From contig CAXBLT010000007.1 of assembly GCA_963976795.1 (NCBI GenBank), forward strand, positions 57,100-121,099: a DNA stretch of 64,000 nucleotides, read 5' to 3'. The notes under the pieces are model-generated. The model saw only the letters and a program-made list of their open reading frames with translations, was not told the DNA's origin and made no database searches. The stretch's first letter is position 1. Each line of letters starts with the position of its first letter. Source of the stretch: UBA7359 sp963976795 (GTDB taxonomy: Bacteria; Pseudomonadota; Gammaproteobacteria; Eutrophobiales; Eutrophobiaceae). Both the position numbers and the translations under genes were made by a program. Below, piece by piece: positions 1-8,788 of the stretch.

Positions 1-490
1 AACAGCGGTTGAATGGGATCAAGGAAACCATTCATTTCCGCCAACAACATTTCAGATATCAAACTTAAATGCCGGCACAGGCGCTGATAATGTGATTCCC
101 GGTAGCATGAATTTGCTATTTAACTTTCGCTATTCTACCGAAACAACTCAGGAAGAACTGCAAACCAAAGTAGCTGAACTCCTAAACAAACATAATCTTG
201 ATTATGATCTTAAATGGAAATTATCAGGCCTACCCTTTCTAACTGAGTCAGGGAGACTTGTTGATGCAACTTGTGAAGCAATTAAATCTATCTGTGGCAT
301 AGAAACAGATTGCTCCACTGGCGGTGGCACTTCAGATGGCCGTTTTATTGCGCCAACAGGTGCAGAAGTCATTGAGCTCGGAGTTATCAACAAGACCATC
401 CATAAAATTAATGAATGCGTTAAAGTCGATGACCTTGATACGCTAACAAAAATTTATGCTCACATTCTTGAGCGATTACTTAAAGATTAA
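1..490 (+). CDS. dapE: Succinyl-diaminopimelate desuccinylase, C-terminal part
   Basis: The reading frame is open from base 2 and encodes the last 162 residues of a DapE-type M20 peptidase; the N-terminal part lies outside the window. DapE hydrolyses N-succinyl-LL-diaminopimelate in the cytoplasm to give LL-diaminopimelate for lysine and peptidoglycan synthesis. Family features seen are the asparagine/glycine-rich segment ending NVIPGSMN, the dimerisation-domain strand NLLFNFRYST, and the STGGGTSDGRFIAP segment, followed by GAEVIELGVINKTIHKINE near the C-terminus, which contributes the last metal ligands. The gene stops five bases before the yqhA start, so the two are probably cotranscribed. 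Confidence 0.93.
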   Translation, partial: TAVEWDQGNHSFPPTTFQISNLNAGTGADNVIPGSMNLLFNFRYSTETTQEELQTKVAELLNKHNLDYDLKWKLSGLPFLTESGRLVDATCEAIKSICGIETDCSTGGGTSDGRFIAPTGAEVIELGVINKTIHKINECVKVDDLDTLTKIYAHILERLLKD

Positions 491-494
491 AAAC

Positions 495-1001
495 ATGATA
501 GAAAAACTTATAGAACGCACTCTATTCTCCAGTCGCTGGTTACTCGCTCCTATTTACCTCGGTTTGTCTTTTGCGTTGATTGCATTAGGTATCAAGTTCT
601 TTCAGGAATTAATTCATACCTTCACCATAGTCATTTCTATGAGTGAAGCAGATCTGGTCTTATCGATTCTTTCACTGATTGACATGTCATTGGTCGGTAG
701 TTTAATTGTTATGGTCATGTTTAGTGGTTATGAAAACTTTGTATCGAAAATTGATCTTGATGAAGGCGATGAAAAACTGGATTGGCATGGCAAACTTGAT
801 GCTGGGACACTAAAACTAAAAGTTGCTGCATCTATTGTCGCAATCTCATCCATTCACTTATTACAAAAGTTTATGGAAGTCAGCCAAATACCTGATAACA
901 AACTAATGTGGTATGTGATCATTCATATGACATTCGTTGTATCTGCATTACTACTTGCGTATCTAGATAAAATTGCATTTGCTGGTCATAGAGATCATTA
1001 A
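495..1001 (+). CDS. yqhA: YqhA/UPF0114 family inner-membrane protein
   Basis: A 168-residue protein of the UPF0114 (TIGR00645) family. It begins MIEKLIERTLFSSRWLLAPIYLGL, typical of the family, and has about four predicted membrane segments (roughly residues 12-38, 50-76, 105-130 and 135-160). The function is unknown; the family is widespread in Proteobacteria. ATG at 495 was chosen because it matches the conserved N-terminus; an upstream in-frame start would overlap dapE. It is followed by a strong hairpin terminator. Confidence 0.88.
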   Translation: MIEKLIERTLFSSRWLLAPIYLGLSFALIALGIKFFQELIHTFTIVISMSEADLVLSILSLIDMSLVGSLIVMVMFSGYENFVSKIDLDEGDEKLDWHGKLDAGTLKLKVAASIVAISSIHLLQKFMEVSQIPDNKLMWYVIIHMTFVVSALLLAYLDKIAFAGHRDH

Positions 1002-1053
1002 TCAAAAAACTATAAAACGTATTGCAGAAATACTTCACGATATTCATGAAAAT

Positions 1054-1084
1054 AAAAAAACCGGAGCAAGCTCCGGTTTTTTAT
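1054..1084. terminator. Bidirectional intrinsic terminator between yqhA and aceA
   Basis: A stem of ACCGGAG paired with CTCCGGT around a CAAG loop, with A residues before and T residues after, so it can end transcription from both converging genes (yqhA on +, aceA on -). Confidence 0.9.
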
Positions 1085-1107
1085 TTACTTCTTAAAGTTA
1101 CGACTAA

Positions 1108-2427
1108 TTACTTTCCGTCGAACTGTGCTTCCTCAGTAGAACCAGTCAATGCGGTAACAGAAGATGCGCCACCTTGAATAACGGTAGTGACATCATCAAA
1201 GTAACCTGCGCCCACTTCCTGTTGATGAGAAACGAAAGTATAACCGCGTTCACGACCTTCAAACTCAGGCTCTTGAACCATTTCGGTGTAGTGCTTCATG
1301 CCTTCACCGCGTGCATAGTTATACGCGAAGTCAAAAGTACGGTACCAGTTCAAGTGAATACCCGCCAATGTAATGAACTGGAACTTATAACCCAATTCAG
1401 ACAGTTCTTCCTGGAAGCTGGCAATTTGTGAATCGCTCAGGTTCTTCTTCCAGTTGAATGAAGGCGAACAGTTGTAAGACATCAATTGACCCGGTACTTC
1501 GGCTTGTACAGCTTGGGCAAATTCACGCGCGAAACCAATATCAGGCGTCCCCGTTTCACACCAAACCAAATCAGCATATGGTGCGTAAGCAATACCACGA
1601 CTGATGGCTTGTTCCAAACCATTATTAACACGGTAGAAACCTTCAGCGGTGCGTTCACCGGTAACGAAAGGTTTATCGTTTTCGTCGAAGTCGCTGGTCA
1701 ATAAGTTTGCCGCTTCAGCATCGGTACGAGCTAAGACAATTGTTGGTACGCCCATAACATCAGCTGCTAAACGGGCAGCAAGTAATTTTTGTACTGCTTC
1801 CTGAGTTGGAACCAATACTTTACCACCCATGTGGCCACACTTTTTAACAGCCGCGAGTTGATCTTCAAAGTGAGCACCCGCTGCACCATTTGCGATCATA
1901 TTTTTCATTAACTCGTAAGCGTTTAAGACACCACCAAAACCCGCTTCAGCATCTGCAACAATAGGCAGGAAGTAATCTAAAGCATCTTTTTCTTCCATTT
2001 TACCATCAGCAATGTTCTTCCACTGAATCTCATCAGCGCGTTTGAACGTATTGTTGATACGACGCACCATGGTTGGCACAGAATCGTAGGCATACAGTGA
2101 TTGATCTGGATACATGGTTTCAGAGGTATTGCCATCTGCAGCAACCTGCCAACCTGATAGATATACCGCTTCTAGACCAGCTTTAGCCTGCTGCATGGCC
2201 TGACCAGCAGTAATAGCGCCAAAGGCATTTACATAACCTTTCGTCGCTGTACCGTTGACCTTTTCCCAGAGCTTTTCAGCGCCTCTTCGCGCAAGGGTAT
2301 ACTCAGGTTGGACGCTACCACGTAGACGCACGACGTCAGCTGCAGAATAATTACGTTTAACATTTGCCCAGCGTGGATTTTCTGCCCAATCCTTCTCCAA
2401 CTGCTTTATTTGCTCTTCTCTAGTCAA
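1108..2427 (-). CDS. aceA: Isocitrate lyase
   Basis: A 439-residue isocitrate lyase. It cleaves isocitrate to glyoxylate and succinate, the first step of the glyoxylate shunt, allowing growth on acetate, fatty acids or stored polyhydroxyalkanoate. The catalytic signature KKCGHMGGK is present around residue 190, with the family segments ENPRW near the N-terminus and WCETGTPD in the C-terminal half. Length matches the short bacterial form (about 434 residues in E. coli). The start is TTG, supported by a GGAG ribosome site eight bases upstream and by alignment to the family N-terminus. No malate synthase gene adjoins it. A divergent LysR-type regulator lies 255 bases away and may control it. Confidence 0.96.
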   Translation of the reverse strand: MTREEQIKQLEKDWAENPRWANVKRNYSAADVVRLRGSVQPEYTLARRGAEKLWEKVNGTATKGYVNAFGAITAGQAMQQAKAGLEAVYLSGWQVAADGNTSETMYPDQSLYAYDSVPTMVRRINNTFKRADEIQWKNIADGKMEEKDALDYFLPIVADAEAGFGGVLNAYELMKNMIANGAAGAHFEDQLAAVKKCGHMGGKVLVPTQEAVQKLLAARLAADVMGVPTIVLARTDAEAANLLTSDFDENDKPFVTGERTAEGFYRVNNGLEQAISRGIAYAPYADLVWCETGTPDIGFAREFAQAVQAEVPGQLMSYNCSPSFNWKKNLSDSQIASFQEELSELGYKFQFITLAGIHLNWYRTFDFAYNYARGEGMKHYTEMVQEPEFEGRERGYTFVSHQQEVGAGYFDDVTTVIQGGASSVTALTGSTEEAQFDGK

Positions 2428-2639
2428 TGTATTTCTCCAGATTTTGCGAAGCTATTAAGAACTCATAATCATCGATCTGACGCGGTTCTTAATGTCTCAG
2501 ATTTTGCCAATGTCATCTAAATATACCCAATCACGGCAGTATAAGAAGACTAGCCCAAATAGTTAAGGCATGACGTTTAAATTTTAAGGGCCGCAAAATA
2601 ATGAGATCTCTACTATTTAGCAAGCTAATTATGTTAATA

Positions 2640-2660
2640 ATTAGTATTAATAATACTAAT
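2640..2660. promoter_or_regulatory. Perfect 21-bp palindrome, candidate operator
   Basis: Arms ATTAGTATTA and TAATACTAAT are exact reverse complements around a single central A. It lies 22 bases before the LysR-type gene start and in the intergenic region shared with aceA, a usual place for LysR-type autoregulatory and target binding (T-N11-A box). A TATAAT at 2669-2674 follows it. Confidence 0.6.
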
Positions 2661-2682
2661 ACTTAATCTATAATAACGACTT

Positions 2683-3657
2683 ATGAGCCGTTTCTATTAC
2701 AAACAAAACCGCTTAAAACAGCTACGGGCATTTTGTTATGCCGCACAATTAAAAAGCATGTCCAAGGCTGCCGAGCAAATGTTTCTTAGTCAGCCTTCTA
2801 TTTCTCTTTTAATTCAATCGCTTGAAAAAGATCTGGGTCAACGATTATTCGTGAGGAAAGGCCCGAAAATTGATCTGACCCCAGAAGGAACAACCTTGTT
2901 TGAAATGTCTCTGCCATTGGTGGAAGGTCTGGAAACACTGCCAGAGAGTTTTGAAGAGAAGTGCAGACACTCTGTAATCGGTAGTCTGAATATTGCCGCC
3001 GTTGAGGCAATCATCCTCTATACCTTACCGGACATCATTAAGCGTTATACAGGTAGCTTCCCTGATATCCATATCAAGCTTAATAACTGTGCTGCGGCCA
3101 TCGGCGTTGAAAAAGTGCGTAAAGGCGAAGTTGATTTTGCCATCGGATCCACGCTCAACGTCCCTGATGATGTCGCTTATATACCCATTTACACATTTGA
3201 GCCTGTATTAATCACGCCAATCGGTCATCCGCTGGCGTCAAAAAAACAACTAAGCATCCACGACATTAGCCAATATGGACTAATTTTATCACCGCAGCAT
3301 ATGTCGACCTGGCAAATGGTTGATTTGGTATTTAAGCAATATAATGTTGATTACAAAGTAAATTTAGAAGCCGGTGGTTGGGAAGTTCTCAAAAAATACG
3401 TGGAAAATGGTCTAGGGGTATCTATCGTCACCGATATTTGCTTATCTAAAAGTGATAACCTTGAGCAGGTACCATTAAACCAATACTTCCCTAAGCGAAC
3501 CTATGGTTTGTTTTTACGTAAAGGCAAGGTTCTTTCTCCAGCTGCCCGTAAATTTATTCAGTGTATTGATCCAAAAGCAATGGATCTGTTCAGATCTAAA
3601 GAAAACCGTGTGGAAAAAAACACCGAACTTGATATTCAGGCAGGAGTCACAATATAA
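2683..3657 (+). CDS. LysR-type transcriptional regulator (CysB-like)
   Basis: A 324-residue LysR-type regulator. The N-terminal winged helix-turn-helix is clear at residues about 10-70 (LKQLRAFCYAAQLKSMSKAA, then SQPSISLLIQSLEKDLG). The effector-binding domain follows from about residue 95, containing GEVDFAIGS and a GLGVSIV segment. It is divergent from aceA, so by LysR convention it may control isocitrate lyase expression; that is inference. The start codon ATG at 2683 lies only nine bases after TATAAT (2669-2674) and has no evident ribosome site, so the message may be leaderless. The charged C-terminal tail (after about residue 300) is longer than in most family members. Confidence 0.85.
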   Translation: MSRFYYKQNRLKQLRAFCYAAQLKSMSKAAEQMFLSQPSISLLIQSLEKDLGQRLFVRKGPKIDLTPEGTTLFEMSLPLVEGLETLPESFEEKCRHSVIGSLNIAAVEAIILYTLPDIIKRYTGSFPDIHIKLNNCAAAIGVEKVRKGEVDFAIGSTLNVPDDVAYIPIYTFEPVLITPIGHPLASKKQLSIHDISQYGLILSPQHMSTWQMVDLVFKQYNVDYKVNLEAGGWEVLKKYVENGLGVSIVTDICLSKSDNLEQVPLNQYFPKRTYGLFLRKGKVLSPAARKFIQCIDPKAMDLFRSKENRVEKNTELDIQAGVTI

Positions 3658-3793
3658 GTAATGGCATAGATTATGCCTGAATGAATTTAAAAAATGACTT
3701 GAAAGTAACCCTAGGAAAGCATCATTATTAGCACAAGAGATTTATGAAAAAGACGCATACATTAAATTTACGGAAGTTGAAGAGTTAAATACT

Positions 3794-4114
3794 ATGTCGG
3801 ACAAAGCTGACAACACTTTTGATGATGATCTGGTTGTAGAAGAAGCCAAACCACGAGTCAAACGACCCCCACTATACAAAGTCATTTTACTAAACGATGA
3901 CTACACACCAATGGATTTTGTTGTACATATTCTGGAAGTGTTCTTCTCGGTTGATCGAGAAAACGCAACTCGCATCATGCTGGAAATTCACACTCATGGT
4001 AAAGGCGTATGCGGCGTATTTACCCATGAAATTGCAGAGACAAAAGTATCACTGGTTAATGATTATTCACGGGAAAACCAACATCCTCTTCTTTGTACCA
4101 TGGAAAAAGCCTGA
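3794..4114 (+). CDS. clpS: ATP-dependent Clp protease adaptor ClpS
   Basis: A 106-residue ClpS. It binds the N-terminal domain of ClpA and delivers N-degron substrates to ClpAP. The conserved core is present: LLNDDYTPMDFVVHIL, then the segment MLEIHTHGKGVCGVFTHEIAE that forms part of the N-end residue binding pocket. The acidic flexible N-terminus (residues 1-25) matches the family. It precedes clpA by 12 bases, the standard clpS-clpA arrangement. Confidence 0.97.
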   Translation: MSDKADNTFDDDLVVEEAKPRVKRPPLYKVILLNDDYTPMDFVVHILEVFFSVDRENATRIMLEIHTHGKGVCGVFTHEIAETKVSLVNDYSRENQHPLLCTMEKA

Positions 4115-4126
4115 TAGGTGACTCAT

Positions 4127-6394
4127 ATGCTTGATAAAGAACTAGAACAAACACTTAATAATGCATTTAGAGAGGCAAGAGAACAACGTCATGAATTTAT
4201 GACCGTTGAACATCTCCTGCTTGCCCTGCTCGATAACATGTCTGCCACCAATGTACTCAAAGCCTGTGGTGCTAATCTGAATAGTCTTCACAGCGACTTG
4301 ATAAGTTTTATTCAGGAAAACTCTCCGATCATAGAAGATGACGATGATCGCGACACACAGCCCACATTAGGTTTCCAAAGGGTACTACAACGCGCCGTTT
4401 TTCATGTGCAGTCTTCTGGTAAAAAAGAGGTGTCCGGCGCAAATGTATTGGTCGCTATCTTTGGAGAACGCGAATCACATGCAGCTTATTTTCTGAGCCA
4501 ACAAAATGTTGCCAGACTAGATGTTGTCAATTTTATCGCTCATGGTATCGCCAAGATAAACGATGAAAACGAGAATGAAGAAAACGTAAATGATTTAGAA
4601 GATGGATCTCAGCCAGATGACTCCTCTGAGAGCCCGCTTGAAAAGTATGCTGTTAATCTTAATGAAGAAGCAATACAAGGCAAGATTGACCCGCTTATCG
4701 GCAGACAAATCGAAGTACAACGCACCATCCAGATCCTTTGTCGTCGCCGCAAGAATAACCCTCTTTACGTTGGTGAAGCCGGTGTTGGTAAAACAGCTAT
4801 CGCAGAAGGTCTGGCAAAATTGATTGTTGATGGTGATGTCCCCGAAGTCTTATTAGACTCCGTCATCTACTCACTCGATTTAGGTGGCTTATTAGCCGGT
4901 ACAAAATATCGTGGTGACTTTGAAAAACGCCTAAAGGGTGTTATCAATCAATTAAAGAAACAACCCGGTTCTGTGCTCTTCATCGATGAGATCCACACTA
5001 TTATCGGCGCAGGTGCTGCATCTGGCGGTGTAATGGATGCTTCGAATATTATTAAACCTGTTCTAGCCTCTGGCGATTTGAAATGCATCGGTTCAACAAC
5101 CTACCAGGAATACCGAGGCATCTTTGAAAAGGATCGTGCATTGGCGAGACGCTTTCAGAAGATCGATGTAGCTGAACCGTCAATTGATGAAACAGTAAAA
5201 ATCCTTGAAGGCTTGAAATCACGCTTTGAAGAACATCATCAAATTCGTTACACACACCAAGCATTACGCACTGCTGCTGAGCTGACAGAGCGTTATATTA
5301 ACGATCGTCACTTACCGGACAAAGCGATTGATATCATCGATGAAGCTGGCGCAGCTCAACAATTATTGTCGCCATCAAAACGAAAGAAAACAGTGGGGGT
5401 TAATGATATTGAAAACATCATTGCCAAGATTGCCCGCATCCCTGCCAAGACAGTGTCATCATCTGATAAAGATGTCATTAGAAAACTTGAGCGCAACCTT
5501 AAGATGGTTGTGTTTGGTCAAGATGAGGCTATAGGCACCTTATCAAATGCAATTAAAATGTCACGTTCTGGCTTGGGAAATCCAAACAAACCGATAGGTA
5601 ACTTTCTGTTTGCTGGACCAACAGGTGTCGGTAAAACAGAAGTCACCCGTCAGCTTGCGATACAAATGGGTGTTGAGTTAGTCCGTTTTGACATGTCCGA
5701 GTATATGGAACGTCATACCGTTTCAAGATTGATAGGCGCCCCTCCCGGTTATGTTGGTTTTGACCAAGGTGGACTGTTGACTGATGCTATTAACAAGCAA
5801 CCGCATTGCGTCTTGTTACTTGATGAAATTGAGAAAGCACACCCGGATGTATTTAATATCCTGTTGCAAGTCTTTGATCACGGCACCCTAACCGACGCCA
5901 ATGGTCGTAAGTCAGACTTCCGTAACGTCATCATTGTAATGACCACGAATGCAGGAGCGGATCAAATGAGCCGGGCTTCTGTAGGCTTCACAACGCAAGA
6001 CCATACTGGTGATGCCATGGCAAGCATTAAACAAATGTTCAGTCCTGAATTTCGTAACCGACTGGATGCCATTATTCAATTCAATGCACTGGATAAACGC
6101 ACCATTGCAAATGTCGTCGATAAATTCCTGATTGAGCTCGAAGCACAACTAGACGAGAAGAAAGTTACAGTGGATGTCACAGAAGAAGCACGTGAATGGT
6201 TAGCAATTCACGGTTACGACAAGATCATGGGTGCACGTCCAATGGCACGATTGATTCAAGAAAAAGTAAAACGTGCCTTGGCAGAAGAGCTGCTATTCGG
6301 CAAGCTGGAACATGGCGGTCATGTTGTTGTCACGTTGGAAAATGATGATATTGCGGTTGAGATTAAAGAGGAAGAACTGGAAGGTGCGATTTAG
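4127..6394 (+). CDS. clpA: ATP-dependent Clp protease ATP-binding subunit ClpA
   Basis: A 755-residue AAA+ unfoldase, close to the 758 of E. coli. It has an N-terminal Clp repeat domain (HEFMTVEHLLLALLD, the ClpS docking domain), a first AAA module with GEAGVGKTAIAEG and the Walker B VLFIDEIHT, and a second AAA module with GPTGVGKTEVTRQ and VLLLDEIEKAHPDV. It threads substrates into the ClpP protease. Start ATG 4127 was chosen over GTG 4118 because MLDKELEQTLNNAF aligns with the E. coli N-terminus and GGTGA lies six bases upstream. It ends nine bases from the convergent GGDEF gene with no terminator visible between. Confidence 0.97.
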   Translation: MLDKELEQTLNNAFREAREQRHEFMTVEHLLLALLDNMSATNVLKACGANLNSLHSDLISFIQENSPIIEDDDDRDTQPTLGFQRVLQRAVFHVQSSGKKEVSGANVLVAIFGERESHAAYFLSQQNVARLDVVNFIAHGIAKINDENENEENVNDLEDGSQPDDSSESPLEKYAVNLNEEAIQGKIDPLIGRQIEVQRTIQILCRRRKNNPLYVGEAGVGKTAIAEGLAKLIVDGDVPEVLLDSVIYSLDLGGLLAGTKYRGDFEKRLKGVINQLKKQPGSVLFIDEIHTIIGAGAASGGVMDASNIIKPVLASGDLKCIGSTTYQEYRGIFEKDRALARRFQKIDVAEPSIDETVKILEGLKSRFEEHHQIRYTHQALRTAAELTERYINDRHLPDKAIDIIDEAGAAQQLLSPSKRKKTVGVNDIENIIAKIARIPAKTVSSSDKDVIRKLERNLKMVVFGQDEAIGTLSNAIKMSRSGLGNPNKPIGNFLFAGPTGVGKTEVTRQLAIQMGVELVRFDMSEYMERHTVSRLIGAPPGYVGFDQGGLLTDAINKQPHCVLLLDEIEKAHPDVFNILLQVFDHGTLTDANGRKSDFRNVIIVMTTNAGADQMSRASVGFTTQDHTGDAMASIKQMFSPEFRNRLDAIIQFNALDKRTIANVVDKFLIELEAQLDEKKVTVDVTEEAREWLAIHGYDKIMGARPMARLIQEKVKRALAEELLFGKLEHGGHVVVTLENDDIAVEIKEEELEGAI

Positions 6395-6403
6395 ATTTAT
6401 TAA

Positions 6404-7405
6404 TCAACCCAGACATACAGTCTCAATTCTGTTTCTACCATTTTTCTTTGCTTTGTAAAGTTCTTCATCTGCTGCTTTAATTAATAAATCTGCATCATCT
6501 GTTTTATCAGGAATAATCGTTGCTACGCCTATACTGATCGTTACATACTTTGAAACTCCAGAGTCACTATGCGGAACCTTGAGTTTTCTTATATTTTCAA
6601 TACAAGTTTTGCTCAACTGTTCTGCTTCTTTGTCATTAGTATGAGGTAGTATTATAGCAAATTCTTCACCTCCATAACGAGTTGCTAAATCAGATGCACG
6701 TTTAAACGAATCTTTTAAACATCCGGCAATCTTAATCAAACACTCATCACCGACGACATGACCATAGGCATCATTATATTGTTTAAAATAATCGATATCA
6801 CACATCATCAATGTAATAGGGAGCTTATATCTGATTGACCGTTGCATTTCATTCTGTAAAGTTTCGTCAAAAGTTCGTCGATTTGATAGTTTTGTCAGAC
6901 CATCGACATGTGCAATCCTTGTGAGTTCTTCATTTGCTTCTGATAACTGTCGTGTCCTTTGTTCAACCAATGATTGTAGATGGTCTCGATGATCTTTTAT
7001 TTCTTTCTCCTGCTGTTTACGTACTGATATATCATGAATAATACCAATATATATTGGTTTACCATCAATCACCGCCTCACCGACAGACAAACGAGCAGGA
7101 AATGTTTTTCCATCCCGATGTTTTGCTACAATATCACGTCCAATACCAATAATTTTTTTAACCTTCGTAGTAGAGTAACGTTTGAGGTATGAATCATGCT
7201 TTGAGCTATACGGCTCAGGCATAAGTATGTTTATGTTCTTGCCAATCACTTCATCTGTAGAATAGCCGAACAACTTCTCTGCTGCCGGGTTAAACGTATC
7301 AATAATACCGACACTATTTATTGAAATAATAGCATCTACTGCGGTTTCAAGAATCGCTTCTAAACGTGTATGAGCAATATAGCTCCTGGACTCTTTGCTA
7401 TGCAT
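6404..7405 (-). CDS. PAS-GGDEF diguanylate cyclase, candidate heme-PAS sensor
   Basis: A 333-residue soluble protein: PAS domain (about residues 12-130), coiled-coil linker (131-165), GGDEF domain (170-330). The active site GGEEF is at 245-249 and an allosteric I-site RxxD (RASD) lies five residues before it, so it should make c-di-GMP with product inhibition. The PAS sequence resembles FixL: LMPEPYSSKHDSYLKRY then IIGIGRDIV, placing H70, R76 and R90 at the spacing of the FixL heme ligand and its two arginines (H200, R206, R220 in Bradyrhizobium). Heme and oxygen sensing are inferred. It lies 29 bases after argA and may be cotranscribed with it. Confidence 0.88.
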   Translation of the reverse strand: MHSKESRSYIAHTRLEAILETAVDAIISINSVGIIDTFNPAAEKLFGYSTDEVIGKNINILMPEPYSSKHDSYLKRYSTTKVKKIIGIGRDIVAKHRDGKTFPARLSVGEAVIDGKPIYIGIIHDISVRKQQEKEIKDHRDHLQSLVEQRTRQLSEANEELTRIAHVDGLTKLSNRRTFDETLQNEMQRSIRYKLPITLMMCDIDYFKQYNDAYGHVVGDECLIKIAGCLKDSFKRASDLATRYGGEEFAIILPHTNDKEAEQLSKTCIENIRKLKVPHSDSGVSKYVTISIGVATIIPDKTDDADLLIKAADEELYKAKKNGRNRIETVCLG

Positions 7406-7434
7406 TATTTAAACACTGAGCGAAAACAATACCA

Positions 7435-8763
7435 TTATTCGCCATTTAATTCCTTTACCAACGCCTTTGAGTTGCGTTGATAGTTATAGATTTCCTGTCT
7501 CTCTATTGGTAAAGAACTAATCTCGGTTTCAACAAAGCCTCTTTCAATAAACCAATGCTCTGTTTGCGTAGTTAACGCCAATAGCGTCTTTGCGCCCTTA
7601 TTTAATGCAAGCGTCTCAATAGTTTTATACAACATTTCACCCATGGACTGATTTTGATAATCAGGATGTACGGCAACACATGCCAGCTCCATCAGCTTTT
7701 CTTTAGGGTAATCATGTAAAGCAGCACAAGCGATAACAGTTCCGTCGCGGACCAATACAACATAATCATTTATGTTTATTTCAATCTCATCTAGTGTGCG
7801 TTTAACTAAAATATCTTGTTGTTCCAGTGGTTCTATTAATTCATAGATACCCGCAATATCATTCACAGTTGCCTGACGAATAGTATCGTATGGAGTACTT
7901 GTTAATAACGTCCCTAGACCATCCAGGGTAAAAAGTTCTTGTAAGAGGCCGCCATCAATATCTTGATCAACATAATGAATGCGCTTAACACCAGACTCAC
8001 AAGCCTTGACCCCTTGCGCCAAGGCTGTAGCAGGCGTTTCATCAATATTCTTTGCATAATCAGCACCTAATCTGGTTTTAGCTTCAGCGCAGGTGATCTG
8101 TCTAATCATCTCACCATTGTCATCTTTCAATATTTGAGAATTATTAAACATGATCAATTTGTCTGCTGCCAGATCGATAGCAACTTGCGTTGCAACCTCA
8201 ATTGAACTCAGATTAAACACCTCACCCGTCGTCGAATAACCCAAAGGCGTTATCAAAACTATCTCACCAGCTTCAAGTCGCGTGTTGATGACTTCTTTTT
8301 CGATACTTCTTACCCTGCCGGTAAGATTGAGATTGACTCCATTAAGAATTCCATAAGGCCTGCCTGTTACGTAATTGCCAGAGGCAACCTTGACGGCAGA
8401 GTCTGCCATCGGCGAATTGGGCAGCCCCATAGATAACAATGCTTCAATTTTAATCTTCACTTCACCAACAGCTTGTGTCACGCTGCTTATTGAAGCCTCG
8501 TCGGTGACACGTAAGGCGCCACAGTATTCTGGTGTAATATTTCTTTCTTTTAATATGCTATCTATTTGCGGCCTCGCACCAAAAACGATAACCAGTTTGA
8601 TCGCCAGACTATTCAGCAAGGCCAAATCATGAATCAAATGGGAAAACCCTGTAGACGCAACAACATCACCGCCCACTTGCAAGACAAATGTTTTGCGCGT
8701 GTGCGCATGTATATAGGGCGCTGCACCTCTAAAACACTCAACAAATGCGGTGTTATTTTCCAT
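7435..8763 (-). CDS. argA: Amino-acid N-acetyltransferase (N-acetylglutamate synthase)
   Basis: A 442-residue ArgA, nearly the E. coli length of 443. It acetylates glutamate with acetyl-CoA, the first step of arginine synthesis. The N-terminal two thirds form an amino-acid-kinase-like domain (VLQVGGDVVAS, LVIVFGARPQI), which usually binds the arginine feedback inhibitor. The C-terminal third is a GNAT acetyltransferase (LACVAVHPDYQNQSMGEMLY). ATG at 8763 (MENNTAFVECFRGAAPYI) matches E. coli ArgA better than an upstream in-frame GTG at 8802, which would overlap argE. It follows argE by 25 bases on the same strand. Confidence 0.94.
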   Translation of the reverse strand: MENNTAFVECFRGAAPYIHAHTRKTFVLQVGGDVVASTGFSHLIHDLALLNSLAIKLVIVFGARPQIDSILKERNITPEYCGALRVTDEASISSVTQAVGEVKIKIEALLSMGLPNSPMADSAVKVASGNYVTGRPYGILNGVNLNLTGRVRSIEKEVINTRLEAGEIVLITPLGYSTTGEVFNLSSIEVATQVAIDLAADKLIMFNNSQILKDDNGEMIRQITCAEAKTRLGADYAKNIDETPATALAQGVKACESGVKRIHYVDQDIDGGLLQELFTLDGLGTLLTSTPYDTIRQATVNDIAGIYELIEPLEQQDILVKRTLDEIEININDYVVLVRDGTVIACAALHDYPKEKLMELACVAVHPDYQNQSMGEMLYKTIETLALNKGAKTLLALTTQTEHWFIERGFVETEISSLPIERQEIYNYQRNSKALVKELNGE

Positions 8764-8788
8764 TGTGTTTTTCACTATAATTGTTTCA

